From contig NZ_AP017312.1 of NCBI RefSeq assembly GCF_002355375.1, forward strand, positions 1,567,001-1,631,000: a stretch of DNA of 64,000 bases, read 5' to 3'. The notes beneath the pieces are model-generated. The model was given only the letters and a program-made list of their open reading frames with translations, was not told the DNA's origin and did no database searches. This DNA comes from Aneurinibacillus soli (GTDB taxonomy: Bacteria > Bacillota > Bacilli > Aneurinibacillales > Aneurinibacillaceae). Both the position numbers and the translations under genes were made by a program. Shown one piece after another: positions 52,153 through 61,970 of this stretch (position 1 is its first letter; each line of letters opens with the position of its first letter).

Positions 52153-53115
52153 ATGTTTGTACCTGTTTTATTTTTTTCCATTGCCGCAGCTTTTCTCATA
52201 GCCGTTTTACTTGCTCCGCTCTTCATCCCTGTACTTAGACGATTGAAGTTCGGCCAAACAATTCGGGAAGAAGGTCCAAAGGGGCACCAGAAAAAGGCGG
52301 GAACGCCAACGATGGGCGGCATTATTATTTTGCTAGCTCTTGCTTTTACCGTTCTGAAATTTTCTAATTGGTCTGTAGAGATTATGTTGCTTCTGCTGAT
52401 TACACTCGGCTACGGGCTGATTGGTTTTCTGGATGATTTCATTAAGATTGTCCTCAAACGTAATCTAGGATTAACAGCGAAGCAGAAACTGTTCGGTCAG
52501 TTCGCGATTGGCGCGGTATTTTATTATGTATTAACCCAGACTGGCTATGACACATCGGTGTCTGTTCCTGGAACAGGTATTAAAGTAGAGCTTGGCTGGA
52601 TGTACTTGCCGCTTGTACTCATTATGACAATCGGAACATCTAATGCAGTGAATTTAACAGACGGTCTGGATGGCTTGCTGGCAGGCACGAGTGCGATTGC
52701 GTTTGGCGCATACGCGATTATCGCCTGGATGAGCAGCCAGATGAACATCGCTATTTTCTCGGCGGCTGTTGTCGGTGCGGTGCTTGGATTCCTCGTCTTT
52801 AACGCGAATCCGGCTAAAGTGTTCATGGGGGATACTGGATCACTCGCACTCGGCGGGGCACTTGCTGGGGTAGCGATTCTAACGAAAACAGAAATTTTAC
52901 TGATCGTCATTGGTGGTGTCTTCGTTATGGAGGCGCTGTCCGTTATTATTCAAGTTTTTTCATTTAAAACGCGCAAAAAACGGGTGTTCCGCATGAGTCC
53001 GCTTCATCATCATTATGAACTGGGTGGCTGGTCAGAGTGGCGGGTCGTAACGGTATTCTGGTTTGTTGGACTTATTTGCGCCAGCCTGGGCGTATACATT
53101 GGGGTGTGGAGCTAA
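52153..53115 (+). CDS. mraY: Phospho-MurNAc-pentapeptide transferase MraY
   Basis: 320-residue polytopic membrane enzyme with about ten helices that makes lipid I. Family motifs: [40 protein letters not shown], and the HHHYE loop ([11 protein letters not shown]). AAAGGAGG precedes the ATG by about 7 bases. Its stop overlaps the murD start (TAATG). Confidence 0.97.
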   Translation: MFVPVLFFSIAAAFLIAVLLAPLFIPVLRRLKFGQTIREEGPKGHQKKAGTPTMGGIIILLALAFTVLKFSNWSVEIMLLLLITLGYGLIGFLDDFIKIVLKRNLGLTAKQKLFGQFAIGAVFYYVLTQTGYDTSVSVPGTGIKVELGWMYLPLVLIMTIGTSNAVNLTDGLDGLLAGTSAIAFGAYAIIAWMSSQMNIAIFSAAVVGAVLGFLVFNANPAKVFMGDTGSLALGGALAGVAILTKTEILLIVIGGVFVMEALSVIIQVFSFKTRKKRVFRMSPLHHHYELGGWSEWRVVTVFWFVGLICASLGVYIGVWS

Positions 53116-54536
53116 TGGGTATGGAGAGAGGCAAGCAACAGTATGAGGGAAAACAAATCGTGGTGCTCGGCATGGCGAAAAGCGGTGCGGCAGCAGCACG
53201 GGTGCTAGCTGAATGCGGTGCGACTGTAACGCTGAATGACCGCAAGCCGGAAGCGGAATGCGAGGGTGTGGCAGAGTTACGTGCAGCGGGCATTACCGTA
53301 ATCTGCGGTGGACATCCTGATGATCTCATTCATGCAGGGATTGATCTTGTTGTAAAAAATCCAGGGATTCCGTACGAGGCGCCGCCGGTACAGGCTGCGC
53401 TTGCTGCTAACATTCCGGTTGTAACTGAGGTGGAGATTGCGTACCAGCTATCGGATGCGCCGATTATTGGCATTACTGGCTCGAACGGTAAAACAACAAC
53501 GACAACGCTCATCGGTGAAATTCTTGATGCGGCGGGTCTGTCCCCTGTTGTCGCAGGGAATATAGGCACACCCCTTAGTGAGCAGGCGGCACATATCACA
53601 TCAGAACAGAAACTCGTGGCTGAGTTAAGTAGCTTCCAGCTCAAAGGCACAAAGACGTTCCGTCCCGAGATTGGCTGCCTGTTGAATGTGTACGATGCAC
53701 ACCTCGACTATCATAAAACGAAAGACGATTACATACAGAGCAAGCAGAAGCTGTTCAATAATCAGGATGCGTCTACTATTGCGGTGCTGAATTATGATAA
53801 TTCGTTCTGCCGTGAGATGGCAGATCGGATTGAGTCGACTGTTCTCTGGTTTAGCTCGGTGGAAGAAGTAACACAGGGGTGCTTCGTTCGGGATGGCATG
53901 GTTGTATTCAAACGTCCGATCGATGGGCCAATTGCAGCTCGATTTGTGGATGCTCCGGCAGAAGAAGAGATCATTCGCCTGGATGAAATTGCGCTTCCAG
54001 GTGCACATAATCTGGAGAACGTGCTGGCGGCTGTATGCGCTGCGCGTGCGGCAGGTGCACCTGTAGAGGCGCTGCGCCATGTTCTTAGCACATTCTCCGG
54101 TGTGGAGCACCGTCTTGAGTTTGTAGCCGAGATTGACGGAGTCAAATATTATAACGATTCGAAGGCGACGAATCCGGAAGCGGCTAGCCGGGCATTGACG
54201 TCGTTTGCAGCACCTATCGTCTGGATCGGCGGTGGACTGGATCGAGGCATTGACTTCAAGGAGCTGGTGCCGCTCTTGCGCCAGCATGTGAAAGCGGCAA
54301 TCGTATACGGCCAGACCGCCGAAAAATTATTGGATCGGGCAGAAGATGCAGGGATTATTCGGGCGGAGCGCGTCGATACTGTTACGGACGCGGTTAATGA
54401 GGCCCGCCGTATCGCACAACCGGGAGACATTGTCCTGCTTTCGCCAGCGTGCGCGAGTTGGGACATGTACAAATCGTTTGAAGAGCGGGGGGTCTTGTTT
54501 AAGCAGTCTGTGCATAAGCTTAAAACAAGCCCGTAA
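53115..54536 (+). CDS. murD: UDP-MurNAc-L-alanine:D-glutamate ligase
   Basis: 473 residues; N-terminal nucleotide-binding fold (IVVLGMAKSGAAAARVL), ATP loop GITGSNGKTTTT, LNVYDAHLDYHKT and YNDSKATNPEA. It adds D-Glu to UDP-MurNAc-Ala. The ATG at 53115 overlaps the mraY stop; ATG 53121 has better spacing from GGAG and may be the true start. Upstream in-frame codons lie within mraY. Confidence 0.95.
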   Translation: MGMERGKQQYEGKQIVVLGMAKSGAAAARVLAECGATVTLNDRKPEAECEGVAELRAAGITVICGGHPDDLIHAGIDLVVKNPGIPYEAPPVQAALAANIPVVTEVEIAYQLSDAPIIGITGSNGKTTTTTLIGEILDAAGLSPVVAGNIGTPLSEQAAHITSEQKLVAELSSFQLKGTKTFRPEIGCLLNVYDAHLDYHKTKDDYIQSKQKLFNNQDASTIAVLNYDNSFCREMADRIESTVLWFSSVEEVTQGCFVRDGMVVFKRPIDGPIAARFVDAPAEEEIIRLDEIALPGAHNLENVLAAVCAARAAGAPVEALRHVLSTFSGVEHRLEFVAEIDGVKYYNDSKATNPEAASRALTSFAAPIVWIGGGLDRGIDFKELVPLLRQHVKAAIVYGQTAEKLLDRAEDAGIIRAERVDTVTDAVNEARRIAQPGDIVLLSPACASWDMYKSFEERGVLFKQSVHKLKTSP

Positions 54537-54630
54537 CCGCTGTTCGCTCTAAATCTTTCCTTTAAAATCAGGAGGTAGAACGGACAGGCATGGTAGGGCA
54601 AAATCCTGTGCTGGTTAAGAGGTGTTTTGC

Positions 54631-55722
54631 ATGACCAAGGCCCGTTCAACTCCTGATTTTATTATTATTGTTGTGACGTTTGTTCTGCTTGCTGTCGGTG
54701 TTATTATGGTGTACAGCTCCAGTGCTGTCGTGGCGGCCCAGAAGGGGGACGCGTTCTTTTTCACGAAGCGGCAGCTTATTTTTGCCATACTTGGTGTTGT
54801 TTCCATGTTTGTTACGATGAATGTGGATTACTGGGTGTGGAAAAAATGGGCCAAACCGGGGCTGTTCTTTTGTTTTTTTCTGCTTGTGATTGTCCTAATT
54901 ATTGGCCGGGAAGTAAATGGTGCTAAGTCCTGGCTTGGTTTTGGTGCATTTGGGATTCAGCCAGCGGAGTTTACGAAGCTAGGCATGGCTACGTTTCTCG
55001 CAAAATGGTTGTCAGATAATCAGAAAGACATTGGCTCTTTCACCAAAGGGCTGATACCGACATTAGGGATTGTATGTGTGGCGTTTGGTTTGATTATGCT
55101 CCAGCCCGATCTGGGAACAGGAACGGTACTTCTTGGCACGTCTGTTCTGATGATTTTCATAGCGGGCGCCCGCTTGCAACATCTGTTTGGTCTCGCTTTT
55201 CTCGGCTTGATCGGATTTGCAGCACTGATTGCGGTTGCCCCGTACCGGATGAAGCGGATTACCGCCTTTATTGATCCGTGGCAGGACCCGCTTGGCGCAG
55301 GGTATCAGCTGATTCAGTCATTGTATGCGATTGGTCCAGGTGGCCTGATGGGGCTTGGCCTTGGAATGAGTCGGCAAAAGTTTTTGTATTTGCCGGAGCC
55401 GTATAATGATTTTATTTTTTCCATCCTTTCCGAAGAACTTGGATTTATCGGTGGAACTACGGTTCTGCTTTTGTTCCTTTTACTTTTGTGGCGGGGGATG
55501 CGGGTTGCAGTGACGGCACCGGATTTATTCGGCAGTCTGCTGGCTTGCGGTATTATCGGGATGGTTGCCATTCAGGTTGTCATCAATGTCGGGGTTGTTA
55601 CAGGGCTCTTTCCGGTAACGGGAATTACCCTCCCGTTTTTAAGTTATGGAGGCTCCTCGCTTACACTGATGCTGACCGGGATCGGTGTCTTGCTGAACAT
55701 TTCACGCTATTCGCGTGCGTAA
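54631..55722 (+). CDS. spoVE: SEDS glycosyltransferase SpoVE (FtsW family)
   Basis: 363 residues, about ten transmembrane helices. SEDS marks: GREVNGAKSWLGFGAFGIQPAE, LQPDLGTG, the catalytic-loop segment GAGYQLIQSLYAIGPGGLMG, and FPVTGITLPFLSYGGSSL. Polymerises lipid II. Position between murD and murG matches spoVE of B. subtilis, but an FtsW role cannot be excluded. AGAGGTG precedes ATG 54631; a 14-codon ORF (54590-54634) overlaps the start. Confidence 0.92.
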   Translation: MTKARSTPDFIIIVVTFVLLAVGVIMVYSSSAVVAAQKGDAFFFTKRQLIFAILGVVSMFVTMNVDYWVWKKWAKPGLFFCFFLLVIVLIIGREVNGAKSWLGFGAFGIQPAEFTKLGMATFLAKWLSDNQKDIGSFTKGLIPTLGIVCVAFGLIMLQPDLGTGTVLLGTSVLMIFIAGARLQHLFGLAFLGLIGFAALIAVAPYRMKRITAFIDPWQDPLGAGYQLIQSLYAIGPGGLMGLGLGMSRQKFLYLPEPYNDFIFSILSEELGFIGGTTVLLLFLLLLWRGMRVAVTAPDLFGSLLACGIIGMVAIQVVINVGVVTGLFPVTGITLPFLSYGGSSLTLMLTGIGVLLNISRYSRA

Positions 55723-55769
55723 TGGAGTAAATTTACGAAGAGAGAAACCGGGTAAAGAGGAGAGGTTTT

Positions 55770-56867
55770 ATGAACATCGTCATTAGTGGAGGAGGGACGG
55801 GAGGCCACATCTACCCGGCCCTCGCTCTCATTCAGGAAATAAAACAGCACGAGCCGGATTCACGTGTGCTCTACATTGGCACCGAGCGTGGGCTTGAAGC
55901 GAATCTTGTTCCAAAAGAAGGTGTTCCGTTTGAATCGGTGTACATTACCGGATTTAAACGGAGCCTTTCGTTTGAGAACGTAAAAACCATTCTGCGTTTC
56001 TTTAAAGCGACGAGTCGGGCGAAGAAACTGATTCGAGATTTTAAGCCAGATGTGGTAGTCGGTACAGGTGGATATGTATGTGGTCCTGTTGTATACGCAG
56101 GTCATTCACTCGGCATCCCGACACTGATTCACGAGCAGAATGTCATTCCAGGACTGACTAACAAATTCTTGTCTCGCTATACAGAACGTGTGGCTGTTAC
56201 ATTTGAAGGGTCTGCGCCGCATTTTCCAGCAGAGAAAACGGTTATTACCGGCAATCCGCGTGCTAGTGAAGTGGTCCGAGCAAACGGTGAGGCGGGGCTT
56301 GCTTCGCTTGGCGTTCCTGCGGGCAAAAAGTATGTGCTCATTGTCGGGGGAAGCCGGGGGGCTAAAGCGATTAATGATGCCGTGATTCAACTTGTTCCGC
56401 ATCTCCGTGAACATGTCGACTATCATATTGTATATGTAACAGGAGAGGTGCATTACGAACAGACCGTAAAGGCAATTGGGGATGTGCCGCCGAATATGAC
56501 GATTCGCCCGTTTATTTATAACATGCCGGAAGTGCTAGCGGGGGTTGATCTAATCGTAAACCGTGCCGGAGCGTCGTTCCTTGCAGAGATTACAGCTCTC
56601 GGCCTGCCATCGATTCTCATTCCATCACCGTATGTAACGAACAATCATCAAGAGAAAAATGGACGCTGGCTGGAAGAGCAAGGAGCAGCCTGTGTCATTT
56701 TGGAATCCGAACTGAGTGGCAAAACGTTGATGGAGTCGATTGATAGCATTCTGAAAGACGAGAGTCGCGCCCGAACTATGAGCGTAGCGTCACGCTCGCT
56801 CGGCCAGCCGGATGCGGCTGTGCTTGTATACAATGAATTAAAAGCAATTATGAAGGCGCCGAAGTAA
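55770..56867 (+). CDS. murG: UDP-GlcNAc:lipid I N-acetylglucosaminyltransferase
   Basis: 365-residue GT28 enzyme that makes lipid II at the membrane. [19 protein letters not shown] at the N-terminus, [24 protein letters not shown]-type loop ([14 protein letters not shown]), and [25 protein letters not shown] are diagnostic. AGGAGAGG precedes the ATG. Confidence 0.97.
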   Translation: MNIVISGGGTGGHIYPALALIQEIKQHEPDSRVLYIGTERGLEANLVPKEGVPFESVYITGFKRSLSFENVKTILRFFKATSRAKKLIRDFKPDVVVGTGGYVCGPVVYAGHSLGIPTLIHEQNVIPGLTNKFLSRYTERVAVTFEGSAPHFPAEKTVITGNPRASEVVRANGEAGLASLGVPAGKKYVLIVGGSRGAKAINDAVIQLVPHLREHVDYHIVYVTGEVHYEQTVKAIGDVPPNMTIRPFIYNMPEVLAGVDLIVNRAGASFLAEITALGLPSILIPSPYVTNNHQEKNGRWLEEQGAACVILESELSGKTLMESIDSILKDESRARTMSVASRSLGQPDAAVLVYNELKAIMKAPK

Positions 56868-56955
56868 CACAGTAGGCGCGGTAGGCATACAGTATTCTAG
56901 GCGCGTGGCCAACGGGCAAACGCGCATTACGCAGCAAGGAGGAGAGGTTCGATCA

Positions 56956-57861
56956 ATGCAGAAGTTGATGGGAGAGCTTATAGAAGCTAATGTCGGAGCC
57001 GTACTTATGAATGAGCCGCTAGCCAATCACACCACATGGAAGATTGGCGGGCCGGCAGATCTACTAATTGAACCGACCGATAGAGAGGCGCTTGCACGCA
57101 GTATGAAACTCGTATATAAGCATGGTGTTCCATGGCGCGTACTTGGAAGAGGTTCCAATCTGCTTGTACGGGACGGGGGAATCCGCGGAGCTGTTTTTAA
57201 ACTGGCTGACGGGTTTGAACACCTTACCTTTAACGGAGAAGAAGTAGAGGTGGGAGCCGGCTACTCTTTCATTCGCTTAGCGGTAATGGCGGGGAAAGAG
57301 GGGCTGACCGGGCTTGAATTCGCTGGCGGCATTCCCGGTACTGTAGGCGGCGCTGTCTATATGAATGCGGGTGCGCATGGCTCGGATGTGTCACGTATTT
57401 TGCAAGTTGCTGACGTGCTGCTTGAGAACGGGGAGCAGGTACGCTGGACGAAAGAAGAACTGGGCTTTGGTTATCGCAAATCAACCCTGCAGACACAACA
57501 GGCGATCGTAACAGGTGCTGTGTTCAGGCTGGCCCATGGTGACCGGAAGACAATCGCTGGGCAGATGGCGTCCTACAAAGATCGCCGTCGCCAGACACAG
57601 CCGCTCTCGATGCCATGTGCGGGCAGTGTATTCCGCAATCCGCCGGGAGATCATGCGGGGCGTCTAATTGAGAGTGCAGGACTAAAAGGCATGACTGTTG
57701 GAGGGGCCCAGATTTCGGAGAAGCATGCCAACTTTATCGTCAACATCGGCAACGCGAAAGCGCAGGACGTCCTTGACCTGATGCAACAGGCAAAAACGAT
57801 TGTAGCAGAGCGCACAGGGATTGAGCTTGTGCCAGAAGTGCTTGTTATCGGCGAGGCGTAA
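56956..57861 (+). CDS. murB: UDP-N-acetylenolpyruvoylglucosamine reductase
   Basis: 301-residue FAD enzyme, type IIa as in Gram-positives. NHTTWKIGGPADLLIEP, LGRGSNLLVRDGG, GIPGTVGGAVYMNAGA, the catalytic Ser in CAGSVFRNPPGDHAG, and the C-terminal ISEKHANFIVN with terminal Glu. ATG 56956 follows AAGGAGGAGAGG by 8 bases; a GTG at 56905 would add 17 residues. Confidence 0.95.
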   Translation: MQKLMGELIEANVGAVLMNEPLANHTTWKIGGPADLLIEPTDREALARSMKLVYKHGVPWRVLGRGSNLLVRDGGIRGAVFKLADGFEHLTFNGEEVEVGAGYSFIRLAVMAGKEGLTGLEFAGGIPGTVGGAVYMNAGAHGSDVSRILQVADVLLENGEQVRWTKEELGFGYRKSTLQTQQAIVTGAVFRLAHGDRKTIAGQMASYKDRRRQTQPLSMPCAGSVFRNPPGDHAGRLIESAGLKGMTVGGAQISEKHANFIVNIGNAKAQDVLDLMQQAKTIVAERTGIELVPEVLVIGEA

Positions 57862-57875
57862 ACGGAGGTGAAATC

Positions 57876-59129
57876 TTGGAAGCATTCGTAATTGAGGGAG
57901 GAGTTCCGCTTACGGGAGAATTGCGCATTCAGGGCGCAAAAAATGCGGCGTTGCCGATTTTGGCCGCCACAGTGCTCACCGGTGGCTCATATACCATTTA
58001 CGATGTTCCTCATCTCTCAGACATTGAAGTAATGCTCAAAATATTGACTGAACTCGGTGCGGTCTGCCGCCATGAGGCGACGACTGTACATGTAGATACA
58101 ACAGGACTTACATCATTTGCTGTACCAGAAGAGTTGATGGGGCAGATGCGGTCTTCGATTTTTCTGATGGGGCCGCTCATCGCACGCTTTGGGGAAGTGA
58201 TTTTGTCACATCCAGGGGGATGCGCGATCGGCGAGAGAAGAATCAACCTGCATTTGAAAGGACTAGAAGCGCTCGGCGCTACGATTACGAATCATGATGG
58301 ATTCATTCGCTGTTCAGCTAAACAACTACGTGGTGGTATGATTTTTCTGGATTATCCGAGTGTAGGCGCAACGGAAAATATCATGATGGCTGCTGTGCTA
58401 GCAAAAGGGGAGACGATTCTCTCCAACGCAGCACGCGAACCAGAGATCATTGATCTACAGAATTTCCTGAATCAGCTTGGCGCGCGCGTCCGTGGGGCTG
58501 GCACAGATAAAATTATTATCGAAGGTGTGTCGGCACTTCAGGCTGCTGATTATCAAGTGATCCCGGATCGTATTGTCGCAGGCACAATGATGCTGGCGGC
58601 AGCCATTACTGGGGGAGACATCACCTTGCGTAATGTCAATCCGATGCATATGGTTGCATTGTTAGATGTTGTAAAACAAAGTGGTGTTGAAATCGACTAT
58701 GAGCATGATATAATTACCGTGAAGGGGAAGCGTCCGTTTCATGCTGTGGAGCGCATTATAACTGCACCGTATCCAGGGTTTCCGACGGATATGCAGGCGC
58801 AGATGATGGCGTTTCTTTCGCTTGCTGATGGCTGTAGTATTATGAAGGAAACTGTTTTTGATGGACGATTTAAGCATGTGAATGAATTGTGCCGCCTCGG
58901 TGCGAACCTTTACGTGGACTTAAATAATGCCTTTATTCGGGGGGTACCACATCTTTCCGGGGCCGTTGTGGAAGCAACGGACTTACGTGCCGGTGCGGCG
59001 CTTTTGATTGCCGGTCTGGCTGCAGAAGGAGAAACGACTGTCACCCGTATCCATCATATCGACCGTGGGTATGACCGGATTGAAGCGCAGCTTGCAAGCC
59101 TTGGAGCTCGTATCCGGCGCCAGTCGTAA
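57876..59129 (+). CDS. murA: UDP-N-acetylglucosamine 1-carboxyvinyltransferase
   Basis: 417 residues; first committed step of peptidoglycan synthesis. QGAKNAALPILAATVL at the start, and the fosfomycin-target cysteine at about residue 116 in HPGGCAIGERR. TTG start with GGAGGTG. In B. subtilis murAA is outside the division cluster; its presence here between murB and divIB points to Paenibacillaceae-type order. A terminator follows, splitting the cluster. Confidence 0.96.
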   Translation: MEAFVIEGGVPLTGELRIQGAKNAALPILAATVLTGGSYTIYDVPHLSDIEVMLKILTELGAVCRHEATTVHVDTTGLTSFAVPEELMGQMRSSIFLMGPLIARFGEVILSHPGGCAIGERRINLHLKGLEALGATITNHDGFIRCSAKQLRGGMIFLDYPSVGATENIMMAAVLAKGETILSNAAREPEIIDLQNFLNQLGARVRGAGTDKIIIEGVSALQAADYQVIPDRIVAGTMMLAAAITGGDITLRNVNPMHMVALLDVVKQSGVEIDYEHDIITVKGKRPFHAVERIITAPYPGFPTDMQAQMMAFLSLADGCSIMKETVFDGRFKHVNELCRLGANLYVDLNNAFIRGVPHLSGAVVEATDLRAGAALLIAGLAAEGETTVTRIHHIDRGYDRIEAQLASLGARIRRQS

Positions 59130-59147
59130 ATCACATACTGACAAATG

Positions 59148-59180
59148 AAGCGGCATATGTATCGTATGCCGCTTTTGTAA
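59148..59180 (+). terminator. Terminator after murA
   Basis: AAGCGGCATA (59148-59157) pairs perfectly with TATGCCGCTT (59165-59174), followed by TTGT. The T run is short, so some read-through into divIB is likely. Confidence 0.75.
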
Positions 59181-59210
59181 GTTTAAGAGGAGAAAAGCGA
59201 GGGATGGTGA

Positions 59211-59990
59211 ATGGCCAAGCTTGAAAAAGTGCCGCATCTGCGGCAGGAGAAGCGAAAGAAAAACACGAACCGCCAAATACTTGTGCTGATGCTGTTGTTT
59301 TTTCTCATCGTATTGCTCGTACTTTTCTTTCGCTCATCCATGAGCCGGGTGCAGGATATTTCGGTAACCGGTACGGAGATTGTTAAAGCTGATGAAGTGG
59401 TGAAGCAATCGCAGGTCAAATTGAATATGCAGTATTTATTTGTGGACACAGATAAGGTATCTACTTCTATTAAAAACAGCATTCCGGCGATTGATACAGT
59501 TCATGTCGAGAAATCGTTTCCCGGGAAAGTACGTATTATCGTAAAAGAAAAACCGCGTGTAGCACTATGGATGGATGCGCGTGGAACGCTCTATCCTGTC
59601 ACAGCCATGGGTGATATTTTAAAAGAGTATGCGAATCCAGGTGACTCTGTGGACAAGCCAATCATTCGCCAGTGGCAGACCGCAGCGCTTTTGCCGACAT
59701 TTGCAGCGGAACTGGCAAAAATGGATCAGGGGGTTAGACAGCAGATCTCAGAGATTAGCCATCAGCCGTCCGCAAGTGATCCCGAAAAAGTTATTCTATT
59801 TATGAAAGATGGCTACGAAGTACATACGACTGTTACTAATTTTGCACAAAATATGGCCTGGTATCCTTCCTTCGTTCAAAGCTTGAAGCGGGAGGGACGC
59901 ACAGAAGGGATTATCAATCTTTCAGAGGTGAAGTGGTTTGAACCGTACAAACAGCAGCAAAAGCAGGGGAAAAGTGACAAAAAGTCTTAA
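59211..59990 (+). CDS. divIB: Cell division protein DivIB/FtsQ
   Basis: 259 residues: basic N-terminus (RQEKRKKNTNRQ), one transmembrane helix (ILVLMLLFFLIVLLVLFF), a POTRA domain starting VQDISVTGTEIVKADEVV, and a beta domain. Bitopic divisome protein stabilising FtsL. Its last bases overlap the next gene by 17. Confidence 0.92.
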   Translation: MAKLEKVPHLRQEKRKKNTNRQILVLMLLFFLIVLLVLFFRSSMSRVQDISVTGTEIVKADEVVKQSQVKLNMQYLFVDTDKVSTSIKNSIPAIDTVHVEKSFPGKVRIIVKEKPRVALWMDARGTLYPVTAMGDILKEYANPGDSVDKPIIRQWQTAALLPTFAAELAKMDQGVRQQISEISHQPSASDPEKVILFMKDGYEVHTTVTNFAQNMAWYPSFVQSLKREGRTEGIINLSEVKWFEPYKQQQKQGKSDKKS

Positions 59991-60744
59991 AGTGCGGCGT
60001 ATTCATGTGTATTTAAGTAGTGTGCTGCTTATGTTCGGTTTTATTGCTGCCTATTCTGTGCAGGTAACAGACCGGAGTAATCGGGAAGTAGGAGATCGGG
60101 CAGACAGTGAATGGAAACAAAAGGTTCTCATGAATGAGAAAATCATTCATGAGAAAGAAACAAATGAAATACTGCAAGAGCGTCTGCAAAAGCTGCGTAC
60201 AGAAGTAAATACAAAAGAAAAAGATTTGTCAGAGCGCCAGGCGATCTCCCAGCAGGTATTGCATGAACTTGAAATGCTGCGGATGCAGGCGGGGCTGACC
60301 CCGGTTGTTGGACAGGGTGTGACGGTTACGCTTGAAGACAGTAAAACAGCCCGTGATTTCAAAAACGTTGCGGATGGCATTGTACACGACCAAAATTTGC
60401 GCGATGTAGTGAATGAACTGTTTGCGGCAGGGGCAGAAGGAATTGCGATCAATGATCAACGCCTTGTTAGTGGATCAAGTGTCCGCTGTGTGGGTCCAAC
60501 CATTATCGTCAATGACATTAAGCTGGCGCCGCCGTTCGTCATCCGGGCAATCGGTGAGAAGGAAACACTCGTATCAGCGTTGAAAATGCCGGGTGGGATT
60601 ATTGATGGGTTAAAACAGCGGACAATCGGCGTAACGATCAGTGAGTCCAATCGAATCGAACTGCCGGCCTATGTCGGAGAGAATGATGAGAAGAAAGCGA
60701 TTAGCCTGCGGGAAGAAAGTAATGGGGAGGGCGGGAAAAAATGA
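59974..60744 (+). CDS. ylxW: DUF881 protein YlxW
   Basis: 256 residues: N-terminal membrane helix (IHVYLSSVLLMFGFIAAYSV), coiled coil (about 55-115), then the DUF881 domain (VGQGVTVTLEDSK, DLRDVVNEL-type helix, GAEGIAINDQRLVSGSSVRC, GPTIIVNDIKLAPPFVIRAIG). Location divIB-ylxW-ylxX-sbp-ftsA matches B. subtilis. GTG 59974 has AGGGGA only 3 bases upstream and overlaps divIB; a later GTG at 59992 is possible. Function unknown. Confidence 0.85.
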   Translation: MTKSLKVRRIHVYLSSVLLMFGFIAAYSVQVTDRSNREVGDRADSEWKQKVLMNEKIIHEKETNEILQERLQKLRTEVNTKEKDLSERQAISQQVLHELEMLRMQAGLTPVVGQGVTVTLEDSKTARDFKNVADGIVHDQNLRDVVNELFAAGAEGIAINDQRLVSGSSVRCVGPTIIVNDIKLAPPFVIRAIGEKETLVSALKMPGGIIDGLKQRTIGVTISESNRIELPAYVGENDEKKAISLREESNGEGGKK

Positions 60745-61475
60745 AAAATAATCGGCAGGTCCCATTCATAATTACGGGCGTAAGTATTATTATTGGAGTC
60801 ATGCTAGCTGTCCAGTTCCGTTCTAACCAGCCCTCCCTTACTATGCAGAAGCAGGACGTTTTTCAGCTTCGGCAAAATCTCCAGAAAGAAATGGAGACGC
60901 ACCAGAAACTTCTGGGTGACATTTCGAAGTATAGTACGCTTCTTTCCGAATATAATGCATCCATGAGCGAAGGAGGCAGTCCGAAAGTGATTGCGGACGA
61001 GCTGGCACACGTTAAAAAAGAGAATGGCTTTACAGAAGTAAGCGGAAAGGGAATCATCCTTACAATTGATGAGAACGGGTCTAAAGAACTAACACCAGAG
61101 AAACTTCAGTCTCCTGTCATTGATCAGGATTTGACAGATTTGACGAGTCTGCTTTTTGCTAATGGAGCAAAAGCGATTTCCATCAACGGCCATCGTCTTA
61201 TTGTGAACAGCTCCATTCGTACAGTCGGGGAAGGCATTCAGGTCGATACACGTGCAATTAGTATGCCGTATGTACTGCATGTATTGGGTGATCCGCAGAG
61301 CCTTGAAGCGGCCGTGCGTCTGCCTGGTGCAGACCGTGAGTCGATGGAGGACTGGTTTCATTTTCTCAACAAGAAATTCATCCTTGAAAAAAAAGACAAT
61401 CTAGCAGTTCCTGCCTACGCAGGAAGCAGTAAGGTTCGGTATATGAAACCACTTGAGAATAAAGGAGCGTCATAA
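60741..61475 (+). CDS. ylxX: DUF881 protein YlxX
   Basis: 244 residues, a paralogue of the preceding gene: membrane helix (FIITGVSIIIGVMLAVQF), coiled coil, and DUF881 domain (SGKGIILTIDENG, LTDLTSLLFANGAKAISING, HRLIVNSSIRTVGEGIQVDT). It overlaps ylxW by 4 bases (ATGA), indicating coupled translation. GGAGGGCGGG precedes. Function unknown. Confidence 0.87.
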   Translation: MKNNRQVPFIITGVSIIIGVMLAVQFRSNQPSLTMQKQDVFQLRQNLQKEMETHQKLLGDISKYSTLLSEYNASMSEGGSPKVIADELAHVKKENGFTEVSGKGIILTIDENGSKELTPEKLQSPVIDQDLTDLTSLLFANGAKAISINGHRLIVNSSIRTVGEGIQVDTRAISMPYVLHVLGDPQSLEAAVRLPGADRESMEDWFHFLNKKFILEKKDNLAVPAYAGSSKVRYMKPLENKGAS

Positions 61476-61478
61476 ACG

Positions 61479-61841
61479 ATGTGGCTACCTGTACTCGGTT
61501 TAGTGATCGGGGTCATTCTCGGCCTCTCGTTTGAAGTTCGCGTTCCAGAAGAATACAGCAGCTACTTGTCCATTGCGTTGCTTGCCGGTCTGGATACGAT
61601 ATTTGGCGGGATTCGTGCCTATTTGGAAGACTTTTTTGATATTAAAGTTTTTGTTTCTGGTTTTTTCTTTAATACTCTTCTAGCAGCAGGCCTGGCATTT
61701 CTGGGCGTATATATGGGAGTAGACTTATATTTGGCTGCCATTTTTGCTTTTGGTGTTCGCCTGTTTAATAACATTGCGGTAATTCGCCGAATTCTGATTG
61801 GTCGCTGGTTTAAGGATAAGGAAGAAGTAGATAGGAACTGA
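61479..61841 (+). CDS. sbp: Small basic protein Sbp (DUF1290)
   Basis: 120-residue integral membrane protein with three to four helices (LPVLGLVIGVILGLSFEV, FFFNTLLAAGLAFLGVYMGV) and the conserved LLAGLDTIFGGIRAYLE segment. Always found before ftsA in Bacillales; role unclear. It begins 3 bases after ylxX. Confidence 0.9.
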   Translation: MWLPVLGLVIGVILGLSFEVRVPEEYSSYLSIALLAGLDTIFGGIRAYLEDFFDIKVFVSGFFFNTLLAAGLAFLGVYMGVDLYLAAIFAFGVRLFNNIAVIRRILIGRWFKDKEEVDRN

Positions 61842-61970
61842 TCTCTGTAATTTTTTCGATTTTTTCTCATAGAAAAAAAGGGGAAAAAACATAGTGTGTG
61901 GAAGTAGAGTAGGTAAATTACTTTTAACGACAAATTTGAGCGAATTTAACGCAAAGAGGAGGTGCCAAAT

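Noticed and set aside
53037-53114. N-terminal extension of murD back to 53037
   Set aside because: The extra 26 residues lie within mraY and have no ribosome-binding site; the start at 53115 or 53121 fits the family.
61842-61970. Sigma-H promoter for ftsAZ
   Set aside because: AGCGAATTT near 61940 resembles a -10 box, but no AGGA-type -35 lies at the required distance.
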